Assembly (NCBI GenBank): GCA_025454915.1
Contig: JALONN010000007.1
Span: 124,001 to 188,000, forward strand
Length of the DNA stretch: 64,000 bases
Reading direction: 5' to 3'
From: Raineya sp.
GTDB taxonomy: Bacteria; Bacteroidota; Bacteroidia; Cytophagales; Thermonemataceae
Each line of letters begins with the position of its first letter. Positions within the stretch are counted from its first letter, which is position 1. A model generated the notes under the pieces. That model searched no databases, had not been told where the DNA came from, and saw only the letters and a list, made by a program, of their open reading frames with translations. Positions 1 to 7,694 of this stretch are shown in pieces. Made by a program: the position numbers and the translations under genes.

Positions 1-819
1 TCTCGTTTTACTTTCAAAAAACAATACATTGACTATTTGAAAGTATTACACCCTGATATATGCTCCCATCCACAGGCAACAGAAGCTGTAACCCAAATCA
101 ATATTTATAAAGATGAGCTGGATAAATATCAAAAAATCAAGGATGATGGGGGAGAAATGCAAATAGTAAATCCCAATCAAATAGTATTCAAAGGAGATGA
201 AAATCTACTGAAAAAATCTTTTACAAATTTTGATAAACTTACAAAATTAAAAGATGAAGCATCTAAACATTTTAGAAAGTATCTGCCAGATAGCTTAGAA
301 TGGAAAGTAGACAGACTCGAACTGCACCATAAAGAGGATATTATACCCTTAACAGGACTTTTATTGCCAGAAAAACATGTTACATGGCTTACAAGCCGTT
401 TGTTTGAGTTTGTGGCGTGGCTCAATCAGGTAGGTTATTGCCATGCGGGTTTAAACCCTGAGGCAATAGCTGTTGTACCCAAAACACATGGGATTATTGT
501 ATTATCTTTTTATCATTTGAGTTATACCAATCAGAAACTTTCAACCATTTCTAACAGGTATTTGAATTGGTATCCTAATTCGATATTCACAGAAAAAAGA
601 GCTGTACCTTATATCGATCTTACTCTTACACAAAGAATAGCTTTGTATCTGTTGGGTGATAAAACGGGAACAGGTGTAAAACTGAAAAAAATACACAGCT
701 CTCAGCTAATAGATTTCTTACTTGAATCACATACAATACCTTACGAAACATTTGATGCTTATAGAAAGCTGTTGAACAGTCTTTTTGGAAAACCAAAATT
801 TTACCCATTAGAAATATAA
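1..819 (+). CDS. J-domain protein with a kinase-like C-terminal region (5' partial)
   Basis: The frame is open from base 1, so the gene starts outside the window; the first possible internal start is only a TTG at 37. The opening residues match the second half of a J domain: a Tyr-Leu helix, the HPD motif at 49-57, then a helix of the type 'HPQATEAVTQIN'. The remaining ~220 residues resemble a reduced protein-kinase fold. A 'GYCHAGLNPEAIAV' segment at about 433-474 sits where kinases carry HGDLNPxNIxV, but the catalytic Asp is Ala-Gly here, and 'VLSFYH' stands where DFG would be. It would therefore be a pseudokinase tethered to an Hsp70-recruiting J domain. The VWA gene follows 65 bases downstream on the same strand. 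The J domain is fairly clear; the kinase relationship is inference from pattern only. Confidence 0.65.
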   Translation, partial: SRFTFKKQYIDYLKVLHPDICSHPQATEAVTQINIYKDELDKYQKIKDDGGEMQIVNPNQIVFKGDENLLKKSFTNFDKLTKLKDEASKHFRKYLPDSLEWKVDRLELHHKEDIIPLTGLLLPEKHVTWLTSRLFEFVAWLNQVGYCHAGLNPEAIAVVPKTHGIIVLSFYHLSYTNQKLSTISNRYLNWYPNSIFTEKRAVPYIDLTLTQRIALYLLGDKTGTGVKLKKIHSSQLIDFLLESHTIPYETFDAYRKLLNSLFGKPKFYPLEI

Positions 820-884
820 ATCTTATAGATACTTATTAAAATCAACGATGTATTTTCAAATTTTAACGCTTAATTTTTACAATT

Positions 885-1814
885 ATGGGATATACTAAAT
901 GGTCTGATGATGCTTACGATTATCTAAAAACCAGTAAAACTTCTTCTAGTGTTAATGATATTTTTACCAATAACACTAAAGGAGTAGCTTCTGATAAAAT
1001 GATTCCCTTTGGTGTGAAGTTTCGTGAAAGCAGAGATTCTGACATCCACCCAGAATCACTTTCGATAGCTGTTTTTTTAGATGTAACGGGTAGTATGGGA
1101 AAAATCCCTGAAATTTTGGCACGAGAAAAACTGGGAGCATTGATGAATACCCTGATAGACCATGGGATTGAGCATCCTCAAATTTTATTTGGTGCAATTG
1201 GTGATCATATTTCAGATAGATTCCCACTTCAAATAGGTCAGTTTGAGTCTGGTACAGAAGAGTTGGATATGTGGCTGACAGAAATTTATTTAGAAGGTGG
1301 AGGAGGTGGACAAAACAGAGAGTCTTATACACTTGCTTGGCTCTTTTGTGCAAGACATACTTCTTGTGATTGCTTCGAAAAACGTGGACAAAAATCGTTT
1401 GTTTTTACTATTGGTGATGAAATGGCTTGGGATGTACTTCAGCAAGCTAAACTCAAGGATTTAATGGGCTATGCTCAAGGAGATGACCTTACAGACAAAC
1501 AATTATTAGATGAAGCCCTTAGAAGTTATCATGTATTCCATATTCATGTAAATCAGGGTTCTTACAACAACGACCCCGAAGTGTTGGGATATTGGAAAGG
1601 TATTTTGGGTGAAAGATTAATTATTTTGGATGACTATAATCTTGTAGCTGAGACTATTGCAAGTACAGTAGCTGTTATTCATGGTATAGATATGAAAAAG
1701 GTTTTGAGTTCTTTTGATGCCAAAACTGCCTCAATGGTGGAAAATGCTCTTGTGAATGTTAAGAAAACCGTTCCAACCAAAACAGATAATGATAGTGGCG
1801 TATTTAAACTCTAA
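885..1814 (+). CDS. VWA (von Willebrand factor A) domain protein
   Basis: This is a soluble 309-residue protein with no signal peptide or membrane segment. A hydrophobic strand followed by D66-V-T68-G-S70 forms a metal-binding MIDAS-like motif in which Thr replaces the usual first Ser. GAIGDH (about 103-108), a run of five glycines (138-142) and 'FTIGDE' (about 174-179) are further landmarks of a VWA subfamily I have seen mainly beside AAA+ ATPases or on mobile DNA. VWA proteins bind partner proteins through a Mg-bound ligand, and MoxR-type ATPases are the commonest bacterial partners; such an ATPase lies at 5404-6516. The gene follows the J-domain gene by 65 bases and ends in a strong bidirectional terminator. 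The domain call is solid; the cellular role is unknown. Confidence 0.85.
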   Translation: MGYTKWSDDAYDYLKTSKTSSSVNDIFTNNTKGVASDKMIPFGVKFRESRDSDIHPESLSIAVFLDVTGSMGKIPEILAREKLGALMNTLIDHGIEHPQILFGAIGDHISDRFPLQIGQFESGTEELDMWLTEIYLEGGGGGQNRESYTLAWLFCARHTSCDCFEKRGQKSFVFTIGDEMAWDVLQQAKLKDLMGYAQGDDLTDKQLLDEALRSYHVFHIHVNQGSYNNDPEVLGYWKGILGERLIILDDYNLVAETIASTVAVIHGIDMKKVLSSFDAKTASMVENALVNVKKTVPTKTDNDSGVFKL

Positions 1815-1855
1815 AAAAATAAGCCCCATCATATATACGATGGGGCTTATTTTTT
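1814..1855. terminator. Bidirectional terminator between the VWA and subtilisin genes
   Basis: The arms at 1814-1830 and 1839-1855 are perfect complements around a GCCCCATC/GATGGGGC core with an 8-base loop, and they carry A-runs on the left and T-runs on the right. It overlaps the last base of the VWA stop codon and the stop codon of the reverse-strand protease gene, so it can end transcripts from both sides. Confidence 0.9.
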
Positions 1856-3335
1856 ACTGTACTCTCACAGCATTGAAATTAGAAAACTTTTTGACTATTC
1901 TAAAATCAGGTCTTCCATCATTATCGTTGCTTACAAAAGGAGTATTAACTAATGATGAGAAATAATTTCCATTAAAGAATTCGACATATCTATCCATAAA
2001 TCCTGATCTGAAGGAATAAATATCTCCATATATCAATAACCCTGCAACATAGGGAGCAGCCATAGATGTACCACTTTTTACAGAATAACCACCACCTTTA
2101 TATAAAGAAACAACGTTTGTTCCTGGTGCTGAGATATTTACGGCATCACCATAGTTTGAATATCTGGTAGCAAACTCACGATTTTTATCAAAAGCAGAAA
2201 CAACATAGATATTTTTGTAATGTTTAAATGAGCTACCATTGGGAGTTGTAATGGTAGCATTTTTACTATCATCACTGACAGGAAGTCCAGCATTAGCAAG
2301 AGTGAAATTAGCGGCATTTGTAGAATTATTTCCAGCAGCTATCACAAACTTGATACCTCTATCAGCAAAGCTTCTTATATAATTCGTTATGAATTCATTT
2401 GCTACGTTAAAAGTAAAGCTCATATTGACAATATCTCCTGATACCAAGAGACCAGCATTATAATACGCTTCTAAAGCACTAAGAAATTCAGCACCTTGAA
2501 TATCATTACCTCCTGTGGCTCCACCTACTTGGATACAAATAACAGGGTTTGTTTGCACCCCATCAATACCTATTCCATTATTGCGTTTTGCAGCAATGAT
2601 ACCCGCCACATGCGTTCCATGACCATTCAAATCCTCAGCATCTTGCTTTACCCATGAGTCAGAGGCAAGTAAATTGAGATCTGGATGATCTAAATCTACT
2701 CCAGAATCAAAAATCCAGATATTGTTTGTTGTATTGAGAGGCAATTCTGTACCTCCTCTTACTACCTCATATCCCCAACTTTTTACAGTGGTATTGAAGG
2801 GATTTCCAGACCAGACCTGTGGATTTCTGGTGATTGTAGTTGGATTTACATATTCTGAAAAAGTAAGCTCTAAATCTGCAAGCTCTCCATTGGGAACAAG
2901 CTCTATACTTTTTACATTGGGGTGTTTCTGAAGAGCAGAGGCTTGCTCAGCTGTAAGATTTGCTATAAAGCCAGAAACCGTATTGGTAAAGACACTTTTT
3001 ACCTGCTTAGATGTCAGATTAAATTCTTTAAAATCTTGACTGATAAGGTTGCCTGCCTCTTGGTTATATTCGTTGAGTTCTAACTTGGCATTTTTGATAC
3101 TTTCACGAAAATTGCCTGTGTTTTTGGAGAAAAATCTATTACTTGCAAAATTTCTAGATAATTCTTTTAATGAAGAAGAATGATCTTTTAAAGTGATAGA
3201 GTAAGCTCCATCTTTAAATTCTAATAACTTTGGTTGTTGAAGGATTTCTTGAGATACCAAAGATTCTTGTTTCTTGTGTTGGCAGGCTGTAAAAGCAATC
3301 GTAATAGCTAAAACGCCTAATAATCTTTTTTTCAT
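1854..3335 (-). CDS. Subtilisin-like S8 serine protease, lipoprotein
   Basis: The protein starts with a lipoprotein signal peptide (hydrophobic stretch, then 'TAC' lipobox at about residue 18), so it should be anchored in an envelope membrane. Residues ~40-150 look like an I9-type propeptide that ends in 'HPNVKSIE', and the S8 catalytic domain follows. The catalytic triad is visible: Asp in 'IFDSGVDLDHPD' (~209), His in 'NGHGTHVAG' (~240) and Ser in 'SGTSMAAP' (~421), with the oxyanion Asn in 'AAGNN'. No T9SS tail is present. It is a reverse-strand single gene between the VWA gene and a small HNH gene, with its own promoter and a shared terminator. Protein-degrading activity is well supported; the substrate is unknown. 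Confidence 0.93.
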   Translation of the reverse strand: MKKRLLGVLAITIAFTACQHKKQESLVSQEILQQPKLLEFKDGAYSITLKDHSSSLKELSRNFASNRFFSKNTGNFRESIKNAKLELNEYNQEAGNLISQDFKEFNLTSKQVKSVFTNTVSGFIANLTAEQASALQKHPNVKSIELVPNGELADLELTFSEYVNPTTITRNPQVWSGNPFNTTVKSWGYEVVRGGTELPLNTTNNIWIFDSGVDLDHPDLNLLASDSWVKQDAEDLNGHGTHVAGIIAAKRNNGIGIDGVQTNPVICIQVGGATGGNDIQGAEFLSALEAYYNAGLLVSGDIVNMSFTFNVANEFITNYIRSFADRGIKFVIAAGNNSTNAANFTLANAGLPVSDDSKNATITTPNGSSFKHYKNIYVVSAFDKNREFATRYSNYGDAVNISAPGTNVVSLYKGGGYSVKSGTSMAAPYVAGLLIYGDIYSFRSGFMDRYVEFFNGNYFSSLVNTPFVSNDNDGRPDFRIVKKFSNFNAVRVQ

Positions 3336-3376
3336 AAAAAATGGGTTTAAAAGTTGGAAAAATGATTTAAGCGTTA

Positions 3377-3384
3377 CAAATCTA
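3377..3384 (-). promoter_or_regulatory. Candidate -7 promoter box for the S8 protease gene
   Basis: On the reverse strand this reads TAGATTTG, an exact match to the Bacteroidota -7 element TAnnTTTG, about 42 bases upstream of the start codon. I see no clear TTTG at the -33 position. Confidence 0.45.
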
Positions 3385-3518
3385 TTATTGAAGATTATAA
3401 AAATATATGAATGAAAACTTAAAAAAAGATTATTAAAATCTTAATAATTAAAGACTTAGTTTTTCTTATAATGGTTTATATTTAGTCTAAATACAGATAA
3501 AACTGGTAGAAAATAAAA

Positions 3519-3551
3519 AACTAAAGGATTTTGTTAATTTATCCTTTAGTT
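3519..3551. terminator. Terminator downstream of the HNH gene
   Basis: Eleven-base perfect arms (AACTAAAGGAT at 3519-3529, complement at 3541-3551) flank an 11-base loop. T-runs follow on both strands, so the hairpin can end HNH transcription leftwards. Confidence 0.75.
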
Positions 3552-3578
3552 TTTTTTCAGATTTTTTTAATATTTAAA

Positions 3579-3917
3579 CTAGATATATGAACTCAAAGCT
3601 TGGCTGGCGTTCCAAGCTTTTTCAAATGAAGAATTGATGAGGCTGTATAAATCATCAGGATGAAAATTTGGAAAATGCTTGGTTTTTTCAGTAATATGAA
3701 AATGCTCTGCTTTTAAATGACACTCAGAACACAAAGAAATACCATTTTCCAATACATATCCTCCATTAGGCATTTCATTACGGTCTGTGATATGATGAGC
3801 ATCTAAAACTTCAGATGTCTTGAAACAAACTCTACAAACATATCCATCTCGTTCAAAGACCTTGCTTCTAAATAACTCTCGAATTAATTTTTTATTTTTA
3901 CCCATATCGTTTTTCAT
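3579..3917 (-). CDS. Small HNH endonuclease
   Basis: This 112-residue protein is almost entirely an HNH nuclease domain: a CxxC zinc pair ('CRVC'), the catalytic His pair in 'DAHHI', an Asn in 'LENG', and a second zinc pair with trailing His ('CSECH'). The N-terminus is basic, as expected for DNA binding. There is no signal peptide. It stands alone between two terminators on the reverse strand. Stand-alone HNH genes of this size occur in restriction-like, phage-related and housekeeping contexts, and nothing nearby (no methylase, no terminase) settles which applies. Nuclease fold is confident; target is unknown. Confidence 0.88.
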   Translation of the reverse strand: MKNDMGKNKKLIRELFRSKVFERDGYVCRVCFKTSEVLDAHHITDRNEMPNGGYVLENGISLCSECHLKAEHFHITEKTKHFPNFHPDDLYSLINSSFEKAWNASQALSSYI

Positions 3918-3925
3918 AGTAAGTT

Positions 3926-3949
3926 AAAAGCCCTCAGATGAGGGCTTTT
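3926..3949 (-). terminator. Terminator downstream of the PhoD-like gene
   Basis: A perfect 10-bp stem (AAAAGCCCTC at 3926-3935, complement at 3940-3949) with a 4-base loop lies just after the PhoD-like stop codon and before the HNH start. Confidence 0.8.
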
Positions 3950-3950
3950 A

Positions 3951-5288
3951 TTAGTTTTTAGGAAATTGTAAATCTACCTCTTTTATATCTTGCTTCCAGA
4001 GTTCTTTTCCATCTTTATTGATAATTTTAATAGTCATTACTCTTTCTTTGCGTTTCCCTGTTACTTCAATGAGTGCAAAATTATGTTCTACAACAAGTGT
4101 ATTGGGTACTCTTAATGGATTAGTTTCTTTGTCAGGGCTATGTGTCCCTGAGGTAAGAGGAGATACAGTAATATCGTAGATAGGAGGTGTTTTAGGGGTT
4201 TCCAATTTAGAAAGTTCTGTAAAATGTCTGTCTCCAGTCATAAAAACTACTCCCGGTATTCTATTTTTCTGAATAGCATCAATGATTTTTTGTCTTTCTT
4301 CAGGAAAATTAATAAAATTCTCTTTTTCTTTTGAAGCACTAATAAACTGACCGCCCACAGCAATAATTTTGAAAGAAGCCTGACTACTTGCCAAAGCATT
4401 GATAAGCCACTCTACTTGTTCTTCGCCTAAAATAGCTCGATTAGAGGCAAAATTGCGATTGGCTGTTCTAAAATATCTGTCATCTAACAAAAAAAACTGA
4501 ACATCTCCCCATGTAAAAGTACCTGTAATTCCTTTTTGGTTTTCATTTGCAAGACCATAATTTTGGTTTCCCCAAAATAACTTAAAAGTTTCAAAAGTAA
4601 GGTTTTTATGAGCAAACGACTTGTCAGCATCATTAGAGCCATAATCGTGGTCATCCCAAATAGCATAATGATGTGAAGAACCCAAAAGAGGTTGAATTTC
4701 TGGTAATGAACGAGAATGTGTATAACGATAATGAATGCCCGTTTTCGTACTCCAATCAGCTTCTCTCATATAAGTATTGTCACCAAGCCAAAGCATAAAG
4801 TCTGGTTTTTGCTCATACATTTTTGTGAAAATCTGATAGTTGCTACCATAAGGCGTACCAGGTCTGTCGTAAGGCTGATCATTTACATAAAAACAACTTC
4901 CTGCTACAAATTTAAAATTAGGGGGTTCAGTACGAAACGCCCAAATAGCTTGTGTTTGAAATTCTAAAGGATAAGAACGACTGACCTTTTGATTGTTGAT
5001 ATACAGTTCATATTCATATTTTTTGCCAGGCTCAACCAAATCTGCAATCAGGCGGGCTGTAAAAGCGTCCGATTTTTGTGTTGTGAACTCTTCTGTAAAA
5101 CTTTTTTTATTAGAGCTTCCTTTTTCCCAGTAACCAAATTTTACTTTTGCACTGCTTTTGGTTTGTACCCAAAGTAATACTTCCCTCATTTCTGAGTAGC
5201 CAACCATTGGACCTGATTGTAATAAGTTAGCCTGCCCAAAGCAAGATATACTCAGAAATAAAAATAAAATAACAGATAGCTTTTTCAT
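3951..5288 (-). CDS. PhoD-like metallophosphatase, exported
   Basis: I start the gene at the ATG at 5288, because a typical signal peptide (KKLSVILFLFLSISCFGQ) begins there. The frame is open up to 5405, but that extension is an unlikely N-terminal addition and would overlap the divergent ATPase start. After an N-terminal Ig-like region come PhoD-family metal-binding motifs: 'GSC' with 'WLGDNTYM', 'WDDHDYGSND', and 'FMTGDRHF'. The family hydrolyses phosphomonoesters or diesters with Fe/Ca or similar metals in the periplasm or at the surface. Length (445 residues) fits. It is monocistronic and divergent from the MoxR-type gene. Confidence 0.88.
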   Translation of the reverse strand: MKKLSVILFLFLSISCFGQANLLQSGPMVGYSEMREVLLWVQTKSSAKVKFGYWEKGSSNKKSFTEEFTTQKSDAFTARLIADLVEPGKKYEYELYINNQKVSRSYPLEFQTQAIWAFRTEPPNFKFVAGSCFYVNDQPYDRPGTPYGSNYQIFTKMYEQKPDFMLWLGDNTYMREADWSTKTGIHYRYTHSRSLPEIQPLLGSSHHYAIWDDHDYGSNDADKSFAHKNLTFETFKLFWGNQNYGLANENQKGITGTFTWGDVQFFLLDDRYFRTANRNFASNRAILGEEQVEWLINALASSQASFKIIAVGGQFISASKEKENFINFPEERQKIIDAIQKNRIPGVVFMTGDRHFTELSKLETPKTPPIYDITVSPLTSGTHSPDKETNPLRVPNTLVVEHNFALIEVTGKRKERVMTIKIINKDGKELWKQDIKEVDLQFPKN

Positions 5289-5321
5289 ATTTATATCAGA
5301 AAAATTAAACCATAAGATTCG

Positions 5322-5329
5322 CAAATGTA
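5322..5329 (-). promoter_or_regulatory. Candidate -7 promoter box for the PhoD-like gene
   Basis: The reverse strand reads TACATTTG, matching TAnnTTTG, 34 bases upstream of the ATG at 5288. This also supports the shorter start, since the longer frame would begin upstream of the box. No good -33 TTTG is visible. Confidence 0.45.
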
Positions 5330-5403
5330 TCAAAACAATCGTAAATAAGTATAACCCAAATTTGAAAAAATAATTATCTTTACCAAAAACAATATCATAT
5401 AGC

Positions 5404-6516
5404 ATGAAACATCAATATATTTATTACGGAACAAAATGTAATGCTCAGGAACTTGAAAACTTTTTAGCTTATACTTTGGAAACAAATGAACGCAATGAAC
5501 AATTAGGTAGAAAAAAAACACCTTTGTGTATTTGGGGAGAGCATGGTATCGGAAAAACGGAAACAGTAGAAAGATTTGCCAAAGCTCATGGTTATCAATG
5601 GGCATACGTCGCTCCAGCTCAATTTGAAGAAATGGGAGATTTAACTGGTATGCCACATATCTCGAATAATGAAAAAGGTGAAGAAGTAACCAGACTGGCT
5701 ATTCCTGAGTGGGTGCCACAAACAGAAGGTAAAGGAATTTTATTGATAGATGATGTAAACAGAGCTGATGACCGTATTTTGAGAGGTATTATGCAACTAC
5801 TTCAAAATTATGAACTTGTAAGCTGGAAAATACCCAAAGGTTGGCATATTGTATTAACAGCAAATCCCGATGGTGGTGACTATTCTGTAACGCCTATGGA
5901 CTTTGCCATGCTGACTCGTATGAGGCATATTACGCTTACCTTTGATGCCAAAACATGGGCTTTATGGGCAGAAAAAAATGGAGTAGATGAAAGAGGAATC
6001 AGTTTTGTACTAACATATCCCGAACTTGTAAGTGGAGAGCGTACAACACCTCGTACTTTAGTGCAATTCTTTGATAGTATTCAGGAAATCAGAGATTTGA
6101 AAAAAGACCTTTCTTTAGTAAAAATGCTTGCAGATTCTACACTTGATAGCAATACAGTAACAGCATTTATGGCTTTCTTAAATAATGATTTAGCTAAAAT
6201 TATTAGTCCTGAGGATATTCTGACAAGCAAAAAATTTGACAAAGAAATTTACGAAAAAATCAAATCTTTGGTGCAACAAGAGGTAAAACGTGTAGATATT
6301 CTTTCTGTTATTACGACTCGTTTGGTTAACTACATATTACTCAATCAGGATAAAATTAAAAAAGAGCAAATTGATAATATTAAAAGTTTCTTGAAAATGG
6401 ATTTTTTGCCTAATGATATTAGACTTCTGATGAGCAGGGATTTGGCTTCAGCCAATGCTGAAATCAAGAAGGTTTTTGCAGATGCAGAATTAAGCAAAAT
6501 ACTTTTGAGTTATTAA
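5404..6516 (+). CDS. MoxR-type AAA+ ATPase
   Basis: The AAA+ core is complete: Walker A GEHGIGKT at 45-52, Walker B LLIDDVNR at 113-120, sensor-1 Asn in 'LTANP' (~154) and a likely arginine finger in 'LTRM' (~172). The domain is followed by a helical lid and a C-terminal helical region. MoxR ATPases work as hexameric chaperones, usually with a VWA protein that bridges them to a client. The VWA protein at 885-1814 is the obvious candidate, although a 3.5-kb reverse-strand block separates the two. The lipoprotein gene downstream begins 2 bases after the stop and is likely co-transcribed. ATPase function is confident; the partner and client are inference. Confidence 0.9.
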   Translation: MKHQYIYYGTKCNAQELENFLAYTLETNERNEQLGRKKTPLCIWGEHGIGKTETVERFAKAHGYQWAYVAPAQFEEMGDLTGMPHISNNEKGEEVTRLAIPEWVPQTEGKGILLIDDVNRADDRILRGIMQLLQNYELVSWKIPKGWHIVLTANPDGGDYSVTPMDFAMLTRMRHITLTFDAKTWALWAEKNGVDERGISFVLTYPELVSGERTTPRTLVQFFDSIQEIRDLKKDLSLVKMLADSTLDSNTVTAFMAFLNNDLAKIISPEDILTSKKFDKEIYEKIKSLVQQEVKRVDILSVITTRLVNYILLNQDKIKKEQIDNIKSFLKMDFLPNDIRLLMSRDLASANAEIKKVFADAELSKILLSY

Positions 6517-6518
6517 AA

Positions 6519-6929
6519 ATGAAGCTATACATTTTTCTCTTTTTGAGTTTAAGTGCTTGTACTGGCACAAAAAAGCAAAATGATCAAGAAAATTTTGAAG
6601 AGTTTAAAAATAAATTCTATTCTGACTCTGTATTTCAAATGAGTAGAATAAAGTTTCCTTTACCATTAAAAGTGGAAATGAACTATGATACAATAAATAA
6701 TAAATTTATTGGGGATACACTTGCTTGGGAAAAAAAAGATTGGGTTGTTTTTAAACATAAAAGTGAAACATATCAAGACTCCGTAAAGTGGTTTTATAAA
6801 TTCACAGATAAAGATTCTATAAAAATAGAAGAAGTAGGATTAAAAAACACAGGGTTTAGTACTATAATAAAATATAAATTACTACAAAACAAATGGTATC
6901 TTTTTAATTATCAGGTTTTTAATTATTAA
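6519..6929 (+). CDS. Small lipoprotein of unknown function
   Basis: The 136-residue product begins with a short hydrophobic segment and a lipobox (LSLSAC, Cys about 14), then a charged linker and a beta-rich domain. I do not recognise a family. It starts 2 bases after the AAA+ ATPase stop codon, which suggests co-transcription. Its 3' end overlaps the end of the convergent YdcF-like gene by 4 bases. Confidence 0.75.
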   Translation: MKLYIFLFLSLSACTGTKKQNDQENFEEFKNKFYSDSVFQMSRIKFPLPLKVEMNYDTINNKFIGDTLAWEKKDWVVFKHKSETYQDSVKWFYKFTDKDSIKIEEVGLKNTGFSTIIKYKLLQNKWYLFNYQVFNY

Positions 6930-7684
6930 GCATACCCTAATACCTTATACATAGTATAACCAACCACTTCGTGTACAAGAACATACCAGTAATACAAAGA
7001 TTTTTCGGTGGGTACTAGCCAGTAGGTTGGTACCCACGAACGATTCTGACTATAAAAATCTACCGAAAATACATCCACTTTAATATCTTGTTTCTCAAAA
7101 CAACCTTTTGCTCTTCTCAGATGAAATGCAGATGTAATCAGTAAATATGATTGGTTGGGAAAGTTTTGTTTTAAGATTTTAGCTGATTCAATAGCATTTT
7201 CTCTGGTATTGAGAGACTTTTCTTCAATAAAGATATCTTTTTCAGGGATATTGGCTGATAGGAGTATTTTTTTTATTTCTTGAGCTTCTTTAATATCACT
7301 TTCATAGAAATGTCCTCCAGAGATTAATATTTTTTTAATCTTACCCATTTTATACAACATCAGCGTATGGGTAAGCCTGTCGCCACCTTTATTTAGGTAA
7401 AGTCTGTCAGAAGGCTTTTTTTGTGCATTAGAAATACCTGTAAGTAAAACACCTACATCATAATTAGGCATTCTAGATACATCTGTAGCTGGAACTTCCC
7501 AAAGTAAAAGAGCTTCATTGATAAAAAAAGGGTTTGTGAAAAATAAAAGAAAACTTAAACCTAAAGCAAAAAAATGCTTTTTCCTTTTCTCTGATTTGCT
7601 AAAAATACTAATTCCAAAACAAACTAATATCCATGTAAGTGGCATAGCTAAGTAAAATAAAGTTTTGGATAGGATGTAAAACAT
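6926..7684 (-). CDS. YdcF/SanA-like (DUF218) membrane protein
   Basis: Two N-terminal hydrophobic segments (~5-25 and ~38-57) precede a DUF218 domain with its usual landmarks: 'VLLTG' strand, 'GGDRLTHTLMLYKMGK', 'ILISGG', 'ESLNTRENA' and 'LLITSAFHLRRA'. Members such as ElyC/YdcF and SanA act in envelope or lipid-carrier homeostasis, though their reaction is not settled. The TxEN-type pocket (N in NTRENA) and the HxxRA motif are intact. The gene overlaps the convergent lipoprotein gene by 4 bases and sits 10 bases downstream of a membrane-glycosyltransferase-like gene, so an envelope role fits the context. Confidence 0.88.
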   Translation of the reverse strand: MFYILSKTLFYLAMPLTWILVCFGISIFSKSEKRKKHFFALGLSFLLFFTNPFFINEALLLWEVPATDVSRMPNYDVGVLLTGISNAQKKPSDRLYLNKGGDRLTHTLMLYKMGKIKKILISGGHFYESDIKEAQEIKKILLSANIPEKDIFIEEKSLNTRENAIESAKILKQNFPNQSYLLITSAFHLRRAKGCFEKQDIKVDVFSVDFYSQNRSWVPTYWLVPTEKSLYYWYVLVHEVVGYTMYKVLGYA

Positions 7685-7694
7685 ATAAAGTTTA

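Noticed and set aside
976..1353. Antisense reading frame of 125 codons inside the VWA gene
   Set aside because: It lies wholly within a well-supported gene, shows no domain or start signal, and the Gly- and Asp-rich codons of the sense gene explain the open antisense frame.
3336..3578. Gap considered as a site for a tRNA or small RNA gene
   Set aside because: It contains only a promoter box, an AT-rich stretch and a terminator hairpin; no cloverleaf or conserved RNA structure could be seen.
3579..3917. HNH gene considered as evidence of a restriction system or prophage
   Set aside because: No methyltransferase, specificity, terminase, portal or integrase gene is present nearby.
5289..5405. 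N-terminal extension of the PhoD-like protein
   Set aside because: The signal peptide begins at the ATG at 5288, and a promoter box at 5322-5329 lies inside the extension, so the longer start is very unlikely.
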